Of a stretch of DNA of 64,000 bases, positions 8,099 to 16,968 are shown piece after piece. The DNA is taken from assembly GCF_002556545.1 (NCBI RefSeq), contig NZ_CP022685.1, forward strand, positions 4,752,001 to 4,816,000, given 5' to 3'. Position 1 is the first letter of the stretch. Every line of letters starts with the position of its first letter. The stretch is from Streptomyces formicae. Lineage in GTDB: Bacteria; Actinomycetota; Actinomycetes; Streptomycetales; Streptomycetaceae. The translations under genes and the position numbers were made by a program. Below the pieces are notes generated by a model. It ran no database searches. It was given only the letters and a program-made list of their open reading frames with translations, and was not told the origin of the DNA.

Positions 8099-8551
8099 AT
8101 GGGAGATCTTGAAATACGTCCAGCCGTCGTCGACGATCTGCCCGCCATCGTGGGCATGCTCGCCGACGACCCCCTGGGCGCCACGCGTGAGTCGCCGGAC
8201 GACCTCACCCCGTACGTCACGGCGTACGAGAGGCTGGCCGACGACCCCCATCAGCACCTGGTCGTCGCCGTGCGCGAAGGGCGGGTCGTGGGCACGCTTC
8301 AGCTGACGATCGTTCCCGGACTCTCCCGCAAGGGCGCCACCCGGTCGATCGTCGAAGGCGTCCGCGTGCACGCCGACGAGCGCGGCAGCGGGCTCGGCAC
8401 GCGGTTCATCGAATGGGCCGTCGAGGAATCGCGGCGCCAGAACTGCCAGTTGGTGCAGCTGACCTCCGACGCCACCCGCACCGACGCCCACCGTTTCTAC
8501 GAGCGGCTCGGCTTCACGGCGTCGCACGTGGGGTTCAAACTGCAGCTCTGA
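8099..8551 (+). CDS. GNAT-family N-acetyltransferase
   Basis: A 150-residue single-domain GNAT protein. The acetyl-CoA loop is in VRVHADERGSGLGTRFIEWA (about residues 79-98, RGSGLG), followed by QLTSDATRTDAHRFYERLGF, the typical C-terminal motif B. The start is IRPAVVDDLPAIVGML. The substrate is unknown. It is followed by a parS-containing palindrome that probably ends transcription. Confidence 0.92.
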   Translation: MGDLEIRPAVVDDLPAIVGMLADDPLGATRESPDDLTPYVTAYERLADDPHQHLVVAVREGRVVGTLQLTIVPGLSRKGATRSIVEGVRVHADERGSGLGTRFIEWAVEESRRQNCQLVQLTSDATRTDAHRFYERLGFTASHVGFKLQL

Positions 8552-8582
8552 GGCTTGGGCTCCGGTGGGCTCCGGACAGAGC

Positions 8583-8616
8583 GAGGCGGCCTGTTTCACG
8601 TGAAACAGGCCGCCTC
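8583..8616. terminator. 34-bp perfect palindrome: terminator-like hairpin with parS core
   Basis: Arms 8583-8599 and 8600-8616 are exact reverse complements, and the central 14 bases (8593-8606) are a perfect parS. It lies between the convergent GNAT and serine-hydrolase genes, where a bidirectional terminator is expected. Confidence 0.75.
8593..8606. promoter_or_regulatory. parS: parS ParB-binding site
   Basis: An exact GTTTCACGTGAAAC at the centre of a longer palindrome between convergent genes. Confidence 0.95.
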
Positions 8617-8664
8617 CTCATCACGTGCCGCTCCTCAGCACCTCCAAGTGCCGCTCCGCAGCGC

Positions 8665-10044
8665 CTACTCGAAGCCGCGCCACCCCTGCGGGTCCACTCC
8701 GCCAGGAACCGGCGCCCCCTTCTCGTACGGCTCCCGGGTGAAGACGAACGACCCCAGGTCGAGATGGCTCACCGAACCGTCCGGCCGCCGTTCCGCCCGC
8801 AGCAGTTCGCCCGCGTAGTAGCCGTTCAGCCCGGTCCACGTGCCGTCGCCGTTGGAGCGGAAACGCGCCTGGCGTCCCGCGCCGGAGAGCGGGCCGAGCT
8901 CGGCCCCGCCGTCGGCCGTCAGCCGGAGCGCGAGCACCTGAGTCCCCCAGTACCAAGGGCCCGTCAACTCCAGCGCCTTCTCGTCGACTTCGGGGAGGGG
9001 CCGCCAGGGCTCAGGGATGCGCGGCTCCGCCTCGGCCACGATCTTCACCAGGTCGGCGGTCAGGGTCGCCACGAGCGGCCCTGAGGTGCAGTTGGCGAGC
9101 GCGACCGCGGCCACGCCGTCCTTCTCGCTCACCCAGAGACCGGCCAGGAAGCCGGGGAGCGAGCCCGTGTGCCCGGCCAGGTCGTGCCCCTCCCACCGCA
9201 GCAGATCCAGTCCGAGGCCGTACGTCCTGTCCCAGTCCCCCGGCTGCGACGGCGCCGACGGCGTACGCATCTCGCGTACGGAATCGGCGCCCAGCACCCG
9301 ATCGTCGCCCTTGACCAGGAAGGACGCGAAGCGCACCAGGTCTGCCGTGGTGGACCACAGCTGACCGGCCGGGGCCATCAGGCCCAGGTCCTCGGCGGGT
9401 TCGGGCATCATCACGTCCGCCCAGGGGTGCACGGCCCACCCACCCGCGTGCGGGGCCTGCGGCTGTGCACTCGTGCGGGTCAGCCCCAGCGGCTCAAGCA
9501 CCTCACGCCGCAGCACCTCTTCCCACGGGGCGCCGCGCAGTGCCGCCACCAGCGCCCCCAGCAACGTATAGCCGGGGTTGGAGTAGTGGTGCCGACGGCC
9601 GACGGGGTGCCTGAAGGGCTGCTCTCCCAGGACGTCGGCGAGCTCAGGACGCGTCGATCCCGGGGTGCGCTCCCACCATGCCCCTGGCGTCTCGGCCGCG
9701 AGACCGCCGGTGTGCGCCAGGAGTTCGGCGATCGTCGCCTCCCCCGCGCCGCTGCCCGGCAGATGCTTCTCCAGGGCGTCACCGAGATCGAGCACCCCCT
9801 CGTCCCGCAGCCGCATCACCAGCACGGCGGTGAAGGTCTTGGTGATCGAACCGATGCGGTACTGGACGTTCTCGTCCGGCGCGTGACCGTCCACCATGCT
9901 GCGGCCGCCGGTCCACACCAACTCACCGTCACGGGCCACCGAGGCGACGAGGGAGGGAGTCCGCCCCTCCGTCTGGGCGGTGGCGATGCGGTGCAGCAGA
10001 GCTCGGCGGGTGGCGGGCAGCAACTCTTCACGGGGTGTCGTCAT
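8665..10044 (-). CDS. serine hydrolase, beta-lactamase class C / DD-peptidase family
   Basis: A 459-residue serine beta-lactamase-fold hydrolase. The nucleophile motif SxxK is SITK in YRIGSITKTFTAV (about residue 66), the YxN motif is YSN in RHHYSNPGYTLLG, and a C-terminal HTGSLPG fits the KTG-equivalent motif (HTG, as in many class C-like esterases). About 120 extra C-terminal residues form a beta-rich accessory domain. No signal peptide is evident, so it may be a cytoplasmic esterase or peptidase rather than a resistance enzyme. The MerR gene ends 9 bases before its minus-strand start side, so the two are probably one transcript. Confidence 0.87.
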   Translation of the reverse strand: MTTPREELLPATRRALLHRIATAQTEGRTPSLVASVARDGELVWTGGRSMVDGHAPDENVQYRIGSITKTFTAVLVMRLRDEGVLDLGDALEKHLPGSGAGEATIAELLAHTGGLAAETPGAWWERTPGSTRPELADVLGEQPFRHPVGRRHHYSNPGYTLLGALVAALRGAPWEEVLRREVLEPLGLTRTSAQPQAPHAGGWAVHPWADVMMPEPAEDLGLMAPAGQLWSTTADLVRFASFLVKGDDRVLGADSVREMRTPSAPSQPGDWDRTYGLGLDLLRWEGHDLAGHTGSLPGFLAGLWVSEKDGVAAVALANCTSGPLVATLTADLVKIVAEAEPRIPEPWRPLPEVDEKALELTGPWYWGTQVLALRLTADGGAELGPLSGAGRQARFRSNGDGTWTGLNGYYAGELLRAERRPDGSVSHLDLGSFVFTREPYEKGAPVPGGVDPQGWRGFE

Positions 10045-10053
10045 GGGACCAGT

Positions 10054-10521
10054 TCACCTGGGAGACGGCGCCGCGTCGAGCGGATTCCCTGGCGCCCAGA
10101 CCCCCGCGGCCGTGCCCTCCCGTACGTGCCGCTCGTAGATGACGACCTTGTTGTGGATGACGTCGAGGCAGGAGCCCAGGTCGTCGATCTTGGCGCGTAC
10201 GTTCCTCTCGTGCTCCTGGAGCAGCGCGAGCCGTTCCTCCTCGTTGCCCGGCCCCGAACGCACCAGCGCGGCGAACCGCTTGACCGTGGCGATCGGCATC
10301 CCCGACGCACGGAGCCGACCGCACAGCAGGAGCCAGTCCACGTCCGCCTGTGCGTAGATCCGCTGACCGCCGCCGGAGCGGGGGATCTCGCGCAGGAAGA
10401 GCCCCTCGCGCTCGAAGAACCGCAGCGCGTGCACGCTCAGTCCGGTCGTCTCGGCGACCCTCCCGATGGAGAGACCGACCGCTTCCTCCGTGGGCGACAG
10501 CCCGTCCGCATCCGCGCTCAT
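10054..10521 (-). CDS. MerR-family transcriptional regulator
   Basis: A 155-residue MerR regulator. The N-terminal winged helix is LSIGRVAETTGLSVHALRFFEREGLF, with the second wing RIYAQADVDWLLL. A long coiled-coil dimerisation helix ends the protein. No Cys cluster for metal binding is seen, so it resembles the organic-ligand or SoxR-less type. The ATG at 10521 starts close to the HTH. It is divergent from the dehydrogenase gene at 10580, and the 58-bp spacer holds a MerR-type promoter. Its 3' end lies 9 bases from the serine hydrolase start, suggesting cotranscription. Confidence 0.9.
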   Translation of the reverse strand: MSADADGLSPTEEAVGLSIGRVAETTGLSVHALRFFEREGLFLREIPRSGGGQRIYAQADVDWLLLCGRLRASGMPIATVKRFAALVRSGPGNEEERLALLQEHERNVRAKIDDLGSCLDVIHNKVVIYERHVREGTAAGVWAPGNPLDAAPSPR

Positions 10522-10541
10522 GCCACGACCGTAGCGCTCCC

Positions 10542-10572
10542 TTGACCTAGCGCACGCTCTAGGTCTTAGCGT
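10542..10572 (+). promoter_or_regulatory. MerR-type promoter with 19-bp spacer and operator palindrome
   Basis: The -35 TTGACC (10542-10547) and -10 TAGCGT (10567-10572) are separated by 19 bases, the elongated spacer typical of MerR-activated promoters. Within it, GACCTAG (10544-10550) and CTAGGTC (10559-10565) form a perfect dyad with an 8-base centre. The ATG of the dehydrogenase begins 7 bases after the -10, so the transcript should be leaderless. Confidence 0.82.
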
Positions 10573-10579
10573 CCTACGC

Positions 10580-11533
10580 ATGATCACGGAACAGCGGAAG
10601 ATCGGTACGGGGTTCGGCGCCCACAGCACTGCCGACGACGTCCTCACCGGCATCGACCTGACGGGCACCACCGCCCTGGTGACCGGCGGATACTCCGGCC
10701 TCGGCCTCGAAACGACCCGCGCCCTCGTCCGCGCGGGCGCGCACGTCATCGTCCCCGCGCGCCGTCCCGACACCGCCGATGCCGCCCTGCGCGGCCTCCC
10801 CGGGACGGAGGTGGGCGCCCTCGACCTGGCGGACCCGGACAGCGTGCGCGTCTTCGCTGAACGCTTCCTGGAGACCGGTCGCACCCTCGACGTCCTCATC
10901 AACGGCGCGGGCGTGATGGCCTGCCCCGAAACGCGCGTCGGCCCGGGCTGGGAAGCGCACTTCGGGATCAACCACCTCGGGCACTTCGCGCTCGTCCACC
11001 ACCTCCGCCCGGCCTTCGCCCCCAAGGGCGCGCGGGTGGTGTCCGTGGCCTCCTCCGGGCACTTCCTGTCCGACATCCGCTGGGTCGACCCGCACTGGCG
11101 CACCGGCTACGACCGCTGGCTCGCCTACGCCCAGTCCAAGACCGCCAACGCCCTCTTCGCCCTGCACCTCGACCGCCTCGGCGCCGACCTCGGCCTGCAC
11201 GCCTTCGCCGTGCATCCCGGAAGCATCCTGACGCCGCTGCAGCGGCACATCCCCCGCGACGAGTGGCTCGCGCACGGCTGGGTGACCCCCGACGGCGCAC
11301 CGGCCGACGGCTTCAAGTCCCCGGAACAGGGCGCGGCGACAGCCCTCTGGGCGGCGACGTCACCGCAGCTCGAAGGACAGGGAGGCGCCTACTGCCAGGA
11401 CTGCGACATCGCCGAGCCCGCCACCGGCGACGACATGCTCGTCGGCGGCGTCAAGCCCTGGGCCGTCGACCCGGAAGCGGCCGCGCGGCTCTGGGACCTC
11501 TCGTGCGAACTCACCGGACTCAGCGCTTTCTGA
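10580..11533 (+). CDS. short-chain dehydrogenase/reductase
   Basis: A 317-residue SDR oxidoreductase. The Rossmann TGGYSGLG motif is at about residue 37 in TALVTGGYSGLGLETTRAL, the NAG-equivalent is LINGAGVM, and the catalytic YAQSK (Tyr-x3-Lys) follows SSGH. The closest general type is the retinol-dehydrogenase/WWOX-like group. The substrate is unknown. The ATG at 10580 lies 7 bases after the MerR-promoter -10, with no Shine-Dalgarno site, consistent with leaderless translation. It is convergent with dnaB with a 20-base gap. Confidence 0.9.
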   Translation: MITEQRKIGTGFGAHSTADDVLTGIDLTGTTALVTGGYSGLGLETTRALVRAGAHVIVPARRPDTADAALRGLPGTEVGALDLADPDSVRVFAERFLETGRTLDVLINGAGVMACPETRVGPGWEAHFGINHLGHFALVHHLRPAFAPKGARVVSVASSGHFLSDIRWVDPHWRTGYDRWLAYAQSKTANALFALHLDRLGADLGLHAFAVHPGSILTPLQRHIPRDEWLAHGWVTPDGAPADGFKSPEQGAATALWAATSPQLEGQGGAYCQDCDIAEPATGDDMLVGGVKPWAVDPEAAARLWDLSCELTGLSAF

Positions 11534-11553
11534 GCCCGGCCGTCAGCACGGGA

Positions 11554-13032
11554 TCAGGTCTGTGCCATGTCCACGAAGCGCGAGTAGTGGCCCTGGAAGG
11601 CGACCGTGATCGTCGCCGTCGGGCCGTTACGGTGCTTGCCGACGATGATGTCGGCCTCGCCCGCGCGGGGTGACTCCTTCTCGTACGCGTCCTCGCGGTG
11701 CAGCAGGATGACCATGTCCGCGTCCTGCTCGATCGAGCCGGATTCACGCAGGTCGGACACCATCGGCTTCTTGTCCGTACGCTGCTCGGGGCCACGGTTC
11801 AGCTGCGAGAGCGCGATCACCGGCAGCTCCAGCTCCTTGGCGAGGAGCTTCAGGTTTCGCGACATGTCCGAGACTTCCTGCTGTCGGCTCTCGGACCGCT
11901 TGGAGCCACCGGACTGCATCAGCTGCAGGTAGTCGATGACGACGAGCTTGAGGTCGTTGCGCTGCTTGAGGCGGCGGCACTTGGCGCGGATCTCCATCAT
12001 CGACAGGTTCGGGGAGTCGTCGATGTAGAGCGGCGCGGCCGAGACGTCCGGCATCCGGCGGGCCAGCCGGGTCCAGTCCTCGTCCGTCATCGTGCCGGAG
12101 CGCATGTGGTGCAGCGCCACCCGGGCCTCGGCGGACAGCAGACGCATCGCGATCTCGTTGCGCCCCATTTCGAGCGAGAAGATCACGCTCGGCATGTTGT
12201 GCTTGATCGAACAGGCCCGCGCGAAGTCGAGGGCCAGCGTCGACTTACCCATGGCGGGGCGGGCGGCGATGATGATCATCTGGCCCGGGTGCAGGCCGTT
12301 GGTGAGCTGGTCGAGGTCGGTGAAGCCGGTCGGCACACCGGTCATCTCCCCGGAGCGCGAGCCGATCGCCTCGATCTCGTCGAGCGCGCCCTCCATGATG
12401 TCGCCGAGCGGCAGGTAGTCCTCGGTGGTGCGCTGCTCGGTGACCGCGTAGATCTCGGCCTGGGCGCTGTTGACGATCTCGTCGACGTCGCCGTCGGCCG
12501 CGTATCCCATCTGCGTGATGCGCGTGCCTGCCTCGACGAGGCGGCGCAGGACCGCGCGCTCGTGGACGATCTCCGCGTAGTACTCGGCGTTCGCCGCGGT
12601 CGGGACCGTCTGGACCAGGGTGTGCAGATACGATGCGCCGCCGACCTTGGTGATCTCGCCGCGCTTGGTGAGTTCGGCCGCGACGGTGATCGGGTCGGCG
12701 GGCTCGCCCTTCGCGTACAGGTCGAGGATCGCCGAGTAGACGGTCTCGTGCGCGGGCCGGTAGAAGTCGTGGCCCTTGAGGACCTCGACGACATCGGCGA
12801 TGGCGTCCTTGGAGAGCAGCATGCCGCCGAGCACCGACTGCTCGGCGTCGAGATCCTGCGGGGGAACGCGCTCGAAGGACGAACCGCCGCCGTCCCAGCC
12901 GCCTTCGCGTCCTCGGTCGTGCTGCTCGTCGCGGCCGCCCCGGCCTCCGTCGCGGCGCGGTCGGGAAACGGGCAGACGGTCACTGGGACCGCTGTCGGCC
13001 CAGGGGTCGTCCAAAGGCTCGGAGATACTCAC
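11554..13032 (-). CDS. dnaB: replicative DNA helicase DnaB
   Basis: A 492-residue hexameric replicative helicase that unwinds the fork ahead of the polymerase. The order is a Gly/Arg/Asp-rich tail (1-48), the N-terminal DnaB domain starting at PPQDLDAEQSVLGGMLL, a linker, then the RecA-like domain with Walker A ARPAMGKST, Walker B KLVVIDYLQLM, and the C-terminal DnaB signature around LSQLNRGPEQR. There is no intein, as the length is normal. The GTG at 13032 (VSISEP) has GGAGGAGGTGG upstream. Upstream lies a DnaA-box-like cluster at 13213-13475. Confidence 0.97.
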   Translation of the reverse strand: MSISEPLDDPWADSGPSDRLPVSRPRRDGGRGGRDEQHDRGREGGWDGGGSSFERVPPQDLDAEQSVLGGMLLSKDAIADVVEVLKGHDFYRPAHETVYSAILDLYAKGEPADPITVAAELTKRGEITKVGGASYLHTLVQTVPTAANAEYYAEIVHERAVLRRLVEAGTRITQMGYAADGDVDEIVNSAQAEIYAVTEQRTTEDYLPLGDIMEGALDEIEAIGSRSGEMTGVPTGFTDLDQLTNGLHPGQMIIIAARPAMGKSTLALDFARACSIKHNMPSVIFSLEMGRNEIAMRLLSAEARVALHHMRSGTMTDEDWTRLARRMPDVSAAPLYIDDSPNLSMMEIRAKCRRLKQRNDLKLVVIDYLQLMQSGGSKRSESRQQEVSDMSRNLKLLAKELELPVIALSQLNRGPEQRTDKKPMVSDLRESGSIEQDADMVILLHREDAYEKESPRAGEADIIVGKHRNGPTATITVAFQGHYSRFVDMAQT

Positions 13033-13212
13033 CGGGCCACCTCCTCCCGTCCGCCGCGCGGACCTCGCCATGCCTCTTCCTACGGCACGACACTGACAAA
13101 TAAGGGGGCCCAACTCCGGTTCTGACGCGTCGGTTTTGCGGGGTTTCCGAGGTCGAAAGACGAGGCGGGCGCCGGACCACGGTAGGCCCGTGGGCACCGT
13201 CAGCCAATCTGG

Positions 13213-13475
13213 TTATCCACAGGCGGTGTGGATGACGGGCCCGATGCTGTGGAGAACCCCGCCAAACCTGTGCACGGCCCGGTGGACAGCCCTGTGAACA
13301 AGCCCTCAGCCAACTCAGAAAAGCTCCTCTGACCTGGGACTTTCCCATCCACCGGCTGTGCAGAAGAAAAACTTCTCCACTCGGACCAAGATCACGACAA
13401 ACGGCGCGCGAGGGAGCGCGCGACGAGCACCCAAGTAAGGGTCTAAAGAACATTGCATCTCTTACCTGTGGAAGA
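13213..13475. promoter_or_regulatory. cluster of DnaA-box-like 9-mers upstream of dnaB
   Basis: Seven or more 9-mers resembling DnaA boxes occur in this 460-base gap: TTATCCACA (13213-13221, exact), TCATCCACA (13227-13235, minus), TTCTCCACA (13248-13256, minus), CTGTCCACC (13281-13289, minus), TTGTTCACA (13293-13301, minus), TTCTCCACT (13373-13381), TCTTCCACA (13467-13475, minus). The same variants recur in oriC of this window. The region also contains the dnaB and MATE promoters. Confidence 0.6.
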
Positions 13476-13489
13476 TTAGATTGGTGCCC

Positions 13490-14827
13490 ATGACACAGGC
13501 TCCCGCAGCGCCCAAGGCCGTCCGGCGAAGACACGACCGAGAGATCATCGCCCTCGCCGTCCCTGCCTTCGGCGCGCTGGTCGCCGAGCCGCTCTTCGTG
13601 ATGGCCGACAGCGCCATCGTCGGCCACCTCGGCACCGCGCAACTGGCCGGTCTCGGCATCGCTGCGGCGCTCCTCACCACCGCGGTGAGCGTGTTCGTCT
13701 TCCTCGCGTACGCCACCACGGCCGCTGTCGCACGCCGGGTGGGCGCCGGCGATCTCCAGGCCGCCATCCGCCAGGGCATGGATGGCATCTGGCTCGCCCT
13801 GCTGCTCGGTGCCGTGGTCATCGCCGTCGTCCTGCCCACGGCACCCGCGCTCGTCGATCTCTTCGGCGCCTCGGACACCGCGGCCCCGTACGCGATCACG
13901 TATCTGCGTATCTCCGCACTCGGCATCCCCGCCATGCTCATCGTCCTCGCCGCCACCGGCGTACTCCGCGGCCTCCAGGACACCAAGACCCCGCTGTACG
14001 TCGCCATCGGTGGCTTCGTCGCCAACGGTGTCCTCAATGTCGGCCTGGTCTACGGGGCGGACCTGGGCATCGCCGGATCCGCCTGGGGCACGGTCATCGC
14101 CCAGTTCGGCATGGCCGCCATCTATCTCGTCGTTGTCGTACGCGGTGCCAGGCGGCACGGCGCCTCGCTGCGTCCCGACGCCGCCGGGATCCGGGCCTGC
14201 GCCCAGGCCGGAGCACCGCTCCTGGTCCGCACGCTCTCGCTGCGGGCCATCCTGATGATCGCGACGGCCGTGGCCGCGCGCCTCGGTGACGCCGACGTGG
14301 CCGCCCACCAGATCGTTCTGTCCCTGTGGAGTTTGTTGGCCTTCGCTCTCGACGCCATCGCCATCGCCGGGCAGGCCATCATCGGACGCTATCTGGGCGC
14401 CGACGACGCGGACGGCGCACGTGCCGTCTGTCGGCGGATGGTGCAGTGGGGCATCGCGTCGGGCATCGTCCTCGGCCTGCTGGTCGTGCTCGCGCGACCC
14501 GTACTCATCCCACTCTTCACGGGTGACGCGGCCGTCGAGGACGCGGCGCTGCCCGCTCTCGTGGTGATCGCCCTCGCCCAGCCGATCTGCGGCATCGTCT
14601 TCGTACTCGACGGTGTCCTGATGGGGGCCGGGGACGGTCCGTATCTGGCCTGGGCCATGATCGCCACGCTCGCGGTCTTCACGCCCGTGGCCCTCCTGGT
14701 GCCGACCTTCGGCGGCGGCCTGACCGCACTGTGGGGAGCGATGACGCTGATGATGACGGTGCGGATGCTCACCCTGTGGCTGCGCTCCCGCTCCGGCCGC
14801 TGGATCGTCACGGGAGCCACCCGCTGA
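13490..14827 (+). CDS. MATE-family efflux transporter (DinF-like)
   Basis: A 445-residue multidrug/oligosaccharide-type MATE exporter with 12 predicted helices. The start region IIALAVPAFGALVAEPLFVMADSAIVGHLG and the repeated VLRGLQDTKTPLYVA pattern are typical of the DinF branch. Cation coupling is expected; the substrate is unknown. The ATG at 13490 is preceded by GGAAGA at a slightly long distance; a TTG at 13481 is the alternative. It is convergent with rplI, with parS sites and a hairpin between. Confidence 0.9.
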   Translation: MTQAPAAPKAVRRRHDREIIALAVPAFGALVAEPLFVMADSAIVGHLGTAQLAGLGIAAALLTTAVSVFVFLAYATTAAVARRVGAGDLQAAIRQGMDGIWLALLLGAVVIAVVLPTAPALVDLFGASDTAAPYAITYLRISALGIPAMLIVLAATGVLRGLQDTKTPLYVAIGGFVANGVLNVGLVYGADLGIAGSAWGTVIAQFGMAAIYLVVVVRGARRHGASLRPDAAGIRACAQAGAPLLVRTLSLRAILMIATAVAARLGDADVAAHQIVLSLWSLLAFALDAIAIAGQAIIGRYLGADDADGARAVCRRMVQWGIASGIVLGLLVVLARPVLIPLFTGDAAVEDAALPALVVIALAQPICGIVFVLDGVLMGAGDGPYLAWAMIATLAVFTPVALLVPTFGGGLTALWGAMTLMMTVRMLTLWLRSRSGRWIVTGATR

Positions 14828-14837
14828 ATCCCTGCCC

Positions 14838-14851
14838 GTTTCACGTGAAAC
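14838..14851. promoter_or_regulatory. parS: parS ParB-binding site
   Basis: An exact GTTTCACGTGAAAC, the first of a tandem pair between the convergent MATE and rplI genes. Confidence 0.95.
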
Positions 14852-14859
14852 TCTGCGCT

Positions 14860-14873
14860 GTTTCACGTGAAAC
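14860..14873. promoter_or_regulatory. parS: parS ParB-binding site
   Basis: An exact GTTTCACGTGAAAC whose centre is 22 bases from the previous site. It is extended to a 24-bp perfect palindrome (14855-14878). Confidence 0.95.
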
Positions 14874-14898
14874 AGCGCCAGGAGATCCGTGAAACACA

Positions 14899-14928
14899 TT
14901 GGGCCGCACCCCAAGGGGTGCGGCCCAA
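14899..14928. terminator. bidirectional terminator hairpin
   Basis: A 14-bp stem (14899-14912 with 14915-14928) whose GGGCCGCACCCC core repeats inverted around AA. It ends the rplI operon on the minus strand and MATE on the plus strand. Confidence 0.85.
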
Positions 14929-14959
14929 CGCAGTGCTTCAGCTCTGCCAAGCGCAGTGC

Positions 14960-15406
14960 TTAGGCGGAGACGACCTCGACGTTGACCTTGGCGGCAACCT
15001 CGGGGTGCAGACGCACGGACGTCGCGTGGGCGCCCAGCGTCTTGATCGGCGCACCCAGCTCGACGCGGCGCTTGTCGATCTTCGGGCCACCGGCAGCCTC
15101 GATCGCCGAAGCGACGTCAGCCGGGGTGACGGAACCGAAGAGACGACCGGCGTCGCCGGAGCGGACGGCCAGGCGGACCTTGACGGCCTCGAGCTGGGCC
15201 TTGATCTCGTTGGCCTGCTCGATCGTCGCGATCTCGTGGATCTTGCGAGCACGACGGATCTGCGCGACGTCCTTCTCGCCACCCTTGGTCCAGCGGATCG
15301 CGAAGTTCCGCGGGATCAGGTAGTTGCGGGCGTAGCCGTCCTTGACGTCTACGACCTCGCCAGCGGCACCGAGGCCGGAGACCTCGTGGGTAAGGATGAT
15401 CTTCAT
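14960..15406 (-). CDS. rplI: 50S ribosomal protein L9
   Basis: A 148-residue L9, the standard length. The N-terminal RNA-binding domain is [33 protein letters not shown], then a long connecting helix and a C-terminal domain. It is last of the rpsF-ssb-rpsR-rplI operon and is followed by a hairpin terminator. The ATG at 15406 has AAGGGTGA upstream. Confidence 0.98.
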   Translation of the reverse strand: MKIILTHEVSGLGAAGEVVDVKDGYARNYLIPRNFAIRWTKGGEKDVAQIRRARKIHEIATIEQANEIKAQLEAVKVRLAVRSGDAGRLFGSVTPADVASAIEAAGGPKIDKRRVELGAPIKTLGAHATSVRLHPEVAAKVNVEVVSA

Positions 15407-15424
15407 TATTCGGTCACCCTTCCC

Positions 15425-15661
15425 TTATCGCGCGGTGGACGTGTAGGGCAGCAGCGCCATCTCACGGCTGTTCTTCACGGCCGTGGCGACGTCACGCTGG
15501 TGCTGCGTGCAGTTGCCGGTCACGCGGCGGGCACGGATCTTGCCGCGGTCGGAAATGAACTTCCGCAGCATGTTCGTGTCCTTGTAGTCCACGTACGTGA
15601 CCTTGTCCTTGCAGAAAGCGCAGACCTTCTTCTTAGGCTTGCGCACAGGCGGCTTCGCCAT
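15425..15661 (-). CDS. rpsR: 30S ribosomal protein S18
   Basis: A 78-residue S18 that binds S6 and the 16S central domain. The N-terminal VCAFCKDK and later GNCTQHQRD supply Cys and His residues of the zinc-binding (C-plus) form. Streptomyces genomes often also carry a Cys-lacking paralogue used under zinc starvation, so this copy is the zinc-dependent one by inference. AGGAGAAACACC precedes the ATG at 15661. Confidence 0.97.
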   Translation of the reverse strand: MAKPPVRKPKKKVCAFCKDKVTYVDYKDTNMLRKFISDRGKIRARRVTGNCTQHQRDVATAVKNSREMALLPYTSTAR

Positions 15662-15733
15662 GGTGTTTCTCCTGTGTGATCAAGAAGTGTGGGTACGGCC
15701 CACCCTCGGCCCTGAGGCCACAAGCCCGGAGGC

Positions 15734-16333
15734 TTAGAAGGGGGGCTCGTCCGAGTAGCCGCCACCGGAGCCGCCGGAGCTTCCGCCCCAGCCGCCACCG
15801 CCGCCGCCCTGCTGCTGGCCGCCGCCGGCCGGCGCGCCGGTCGCCCAGGGGTCGTCGGCGGGAGCACCGCCGCCGCCCTGCTGCTGACCGCCACCGGAGC
15901 CTCCGCCCCAGTTGCCGCCGCCCTGCTGGCCGCCGCCACCGCCGCCGAAACCGCCCTGGCCGCCTCGACCCGTGGTCTTGGTGACCTTGGCCGTGGCGTT
16001 CTTCAGGCTGGCGCCGACTTCCTCGACGTCCAGCTCGTAGACCGTGCGCTTGATGCCCTCACGGTCCTCGTAGGACCGCTGCTTCAGGCGGCCCTGCACG
16101 ACGACGCGCATGCCTCGCTGAAGCGACTCCGCGACGTTCTCCGCCGCCTGACGCCAGACCGAGCAGGTCAGGAACAGGCTCTCGCCGTCCTTCCACTCGT
16201 TCGTCTGACGGTCGAAGGTGCGGGGGGTGGACGCGACACGGAACTTCGCGACCGCCGCACCGGAGGGGGTGAAGCGCAGCTCGGGGTCGTCGACAAGATT
16301 GCCGACGACCGTGATGACGGTCTCGCCTGCCAT
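15734..16333 (-). CDS. ssb: single-stranded DNA-binding protein
   Basis: A 199-residue homotetrameric SSB. The OB-fold spans about residues 1-115 ([23 protein letters not shown], then [16 protein letters not shown]). A Gly/Gln-rich linker ([10 protein letters not shown] repeats) follows, and the acidic tip SDEPPF is the conserved partner-binding tail. GAGAGGTTCC precedes the ATG at 16333. It lies between rpsF and rpsR. Confidence 0.97.
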   Translation of the reverse strand: MAGETVITVVGNLVDDPELRFTPSGAAVAKFRVASTPRTFDRQTNEWKDGESLFLTCSVWRQAAENVAESLQRGMRVVVQGRLKQRSYEDREGIKRTVYELDVEEVGASLKNATAKVTKTTGRGGQGGFGGGGGGQQGGGNWGGGSGGGQQQGGGGAPADDPWATGAPAGGGQQQGGGGGGWGGSSGGSGGGYSDEPPF

Positions 16334-16411
16334 GGGGGAACCTCTCGGCGGGTTTGCTGCTGGCTGCTTGTTGCTGCTACTCGATTCCCGGGTGCTACTG
16401 AGCTAAAGAGC

Positions 16412-16702
16412 TCAGTGCATCTCGGGACGGAGGACCTTGGTCCGGAGGACCGACTCGTTCAGGTTCATCTGTCGGTCGAGCTCCTTGACGACCGCAGGCT
16501 CGGCCTGCAGGTCGATGACCGAGTAGATGCCCTCGGGCTTCTTCTTGATCTCGTAGGACAGACGACGACGGCCCCAGGTGTCGACCTTCTCGACCTTTCC
16601 GTTGCCCTCACGGACGACGGAGAGGAAGTTCTCGATCAGCGGGGAGACAGCGCGCTCCTCGAGATCGGGGTCGAGGATGACCATCACTTCGTAGTGACGC
16701 AT
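16412..16702 (-). CDS. rpsF: 30S ribosomal protein S6
   Basis: A 96-residue S6: [16 protein letters not shown], the central [16 protein letters not shown] and the C-terminal [13 protein letters not shown]. The ATG at 16702 has an excellent AAAGGAGGTGG site and heads the operon. Longer upstream starts would add about 70 unrelated residues and are rejected. Confidence 0.97.
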   Translation of the reverse strand: MRHYEVMVILDPDLEERAVSPLIENFLSVVREGNGKVEKVDTWGRRRLSYEIKKKPEGIYSVIDLQAEPAVVKELDRQMNLNESVLRTKVLRPEMH

Positions 16703-16968
16703 GTGGAACCCACCTCCTTTGGACTCAGCGGCCACGGTCGTTCCGTGGCAGGAGGGTCGTGATGCGTACGCAACGGTATCGGCCGCCACTGACAATCGGC
16801 TCCCGCGAACGGGGGCGCTTGCTGTGGTCTGGGCAGACACCGGTGCAGAGGGTACAGAGTACCCGCACCTGTGCTTCCGGTTGAAATCCGCCGTCGGACG
16901 GGCAGAATCTGTACACATCGGGTGTCTATGGCGCTACGATGCGCCGCCTTACGCAGGAGGTGCCTCAC

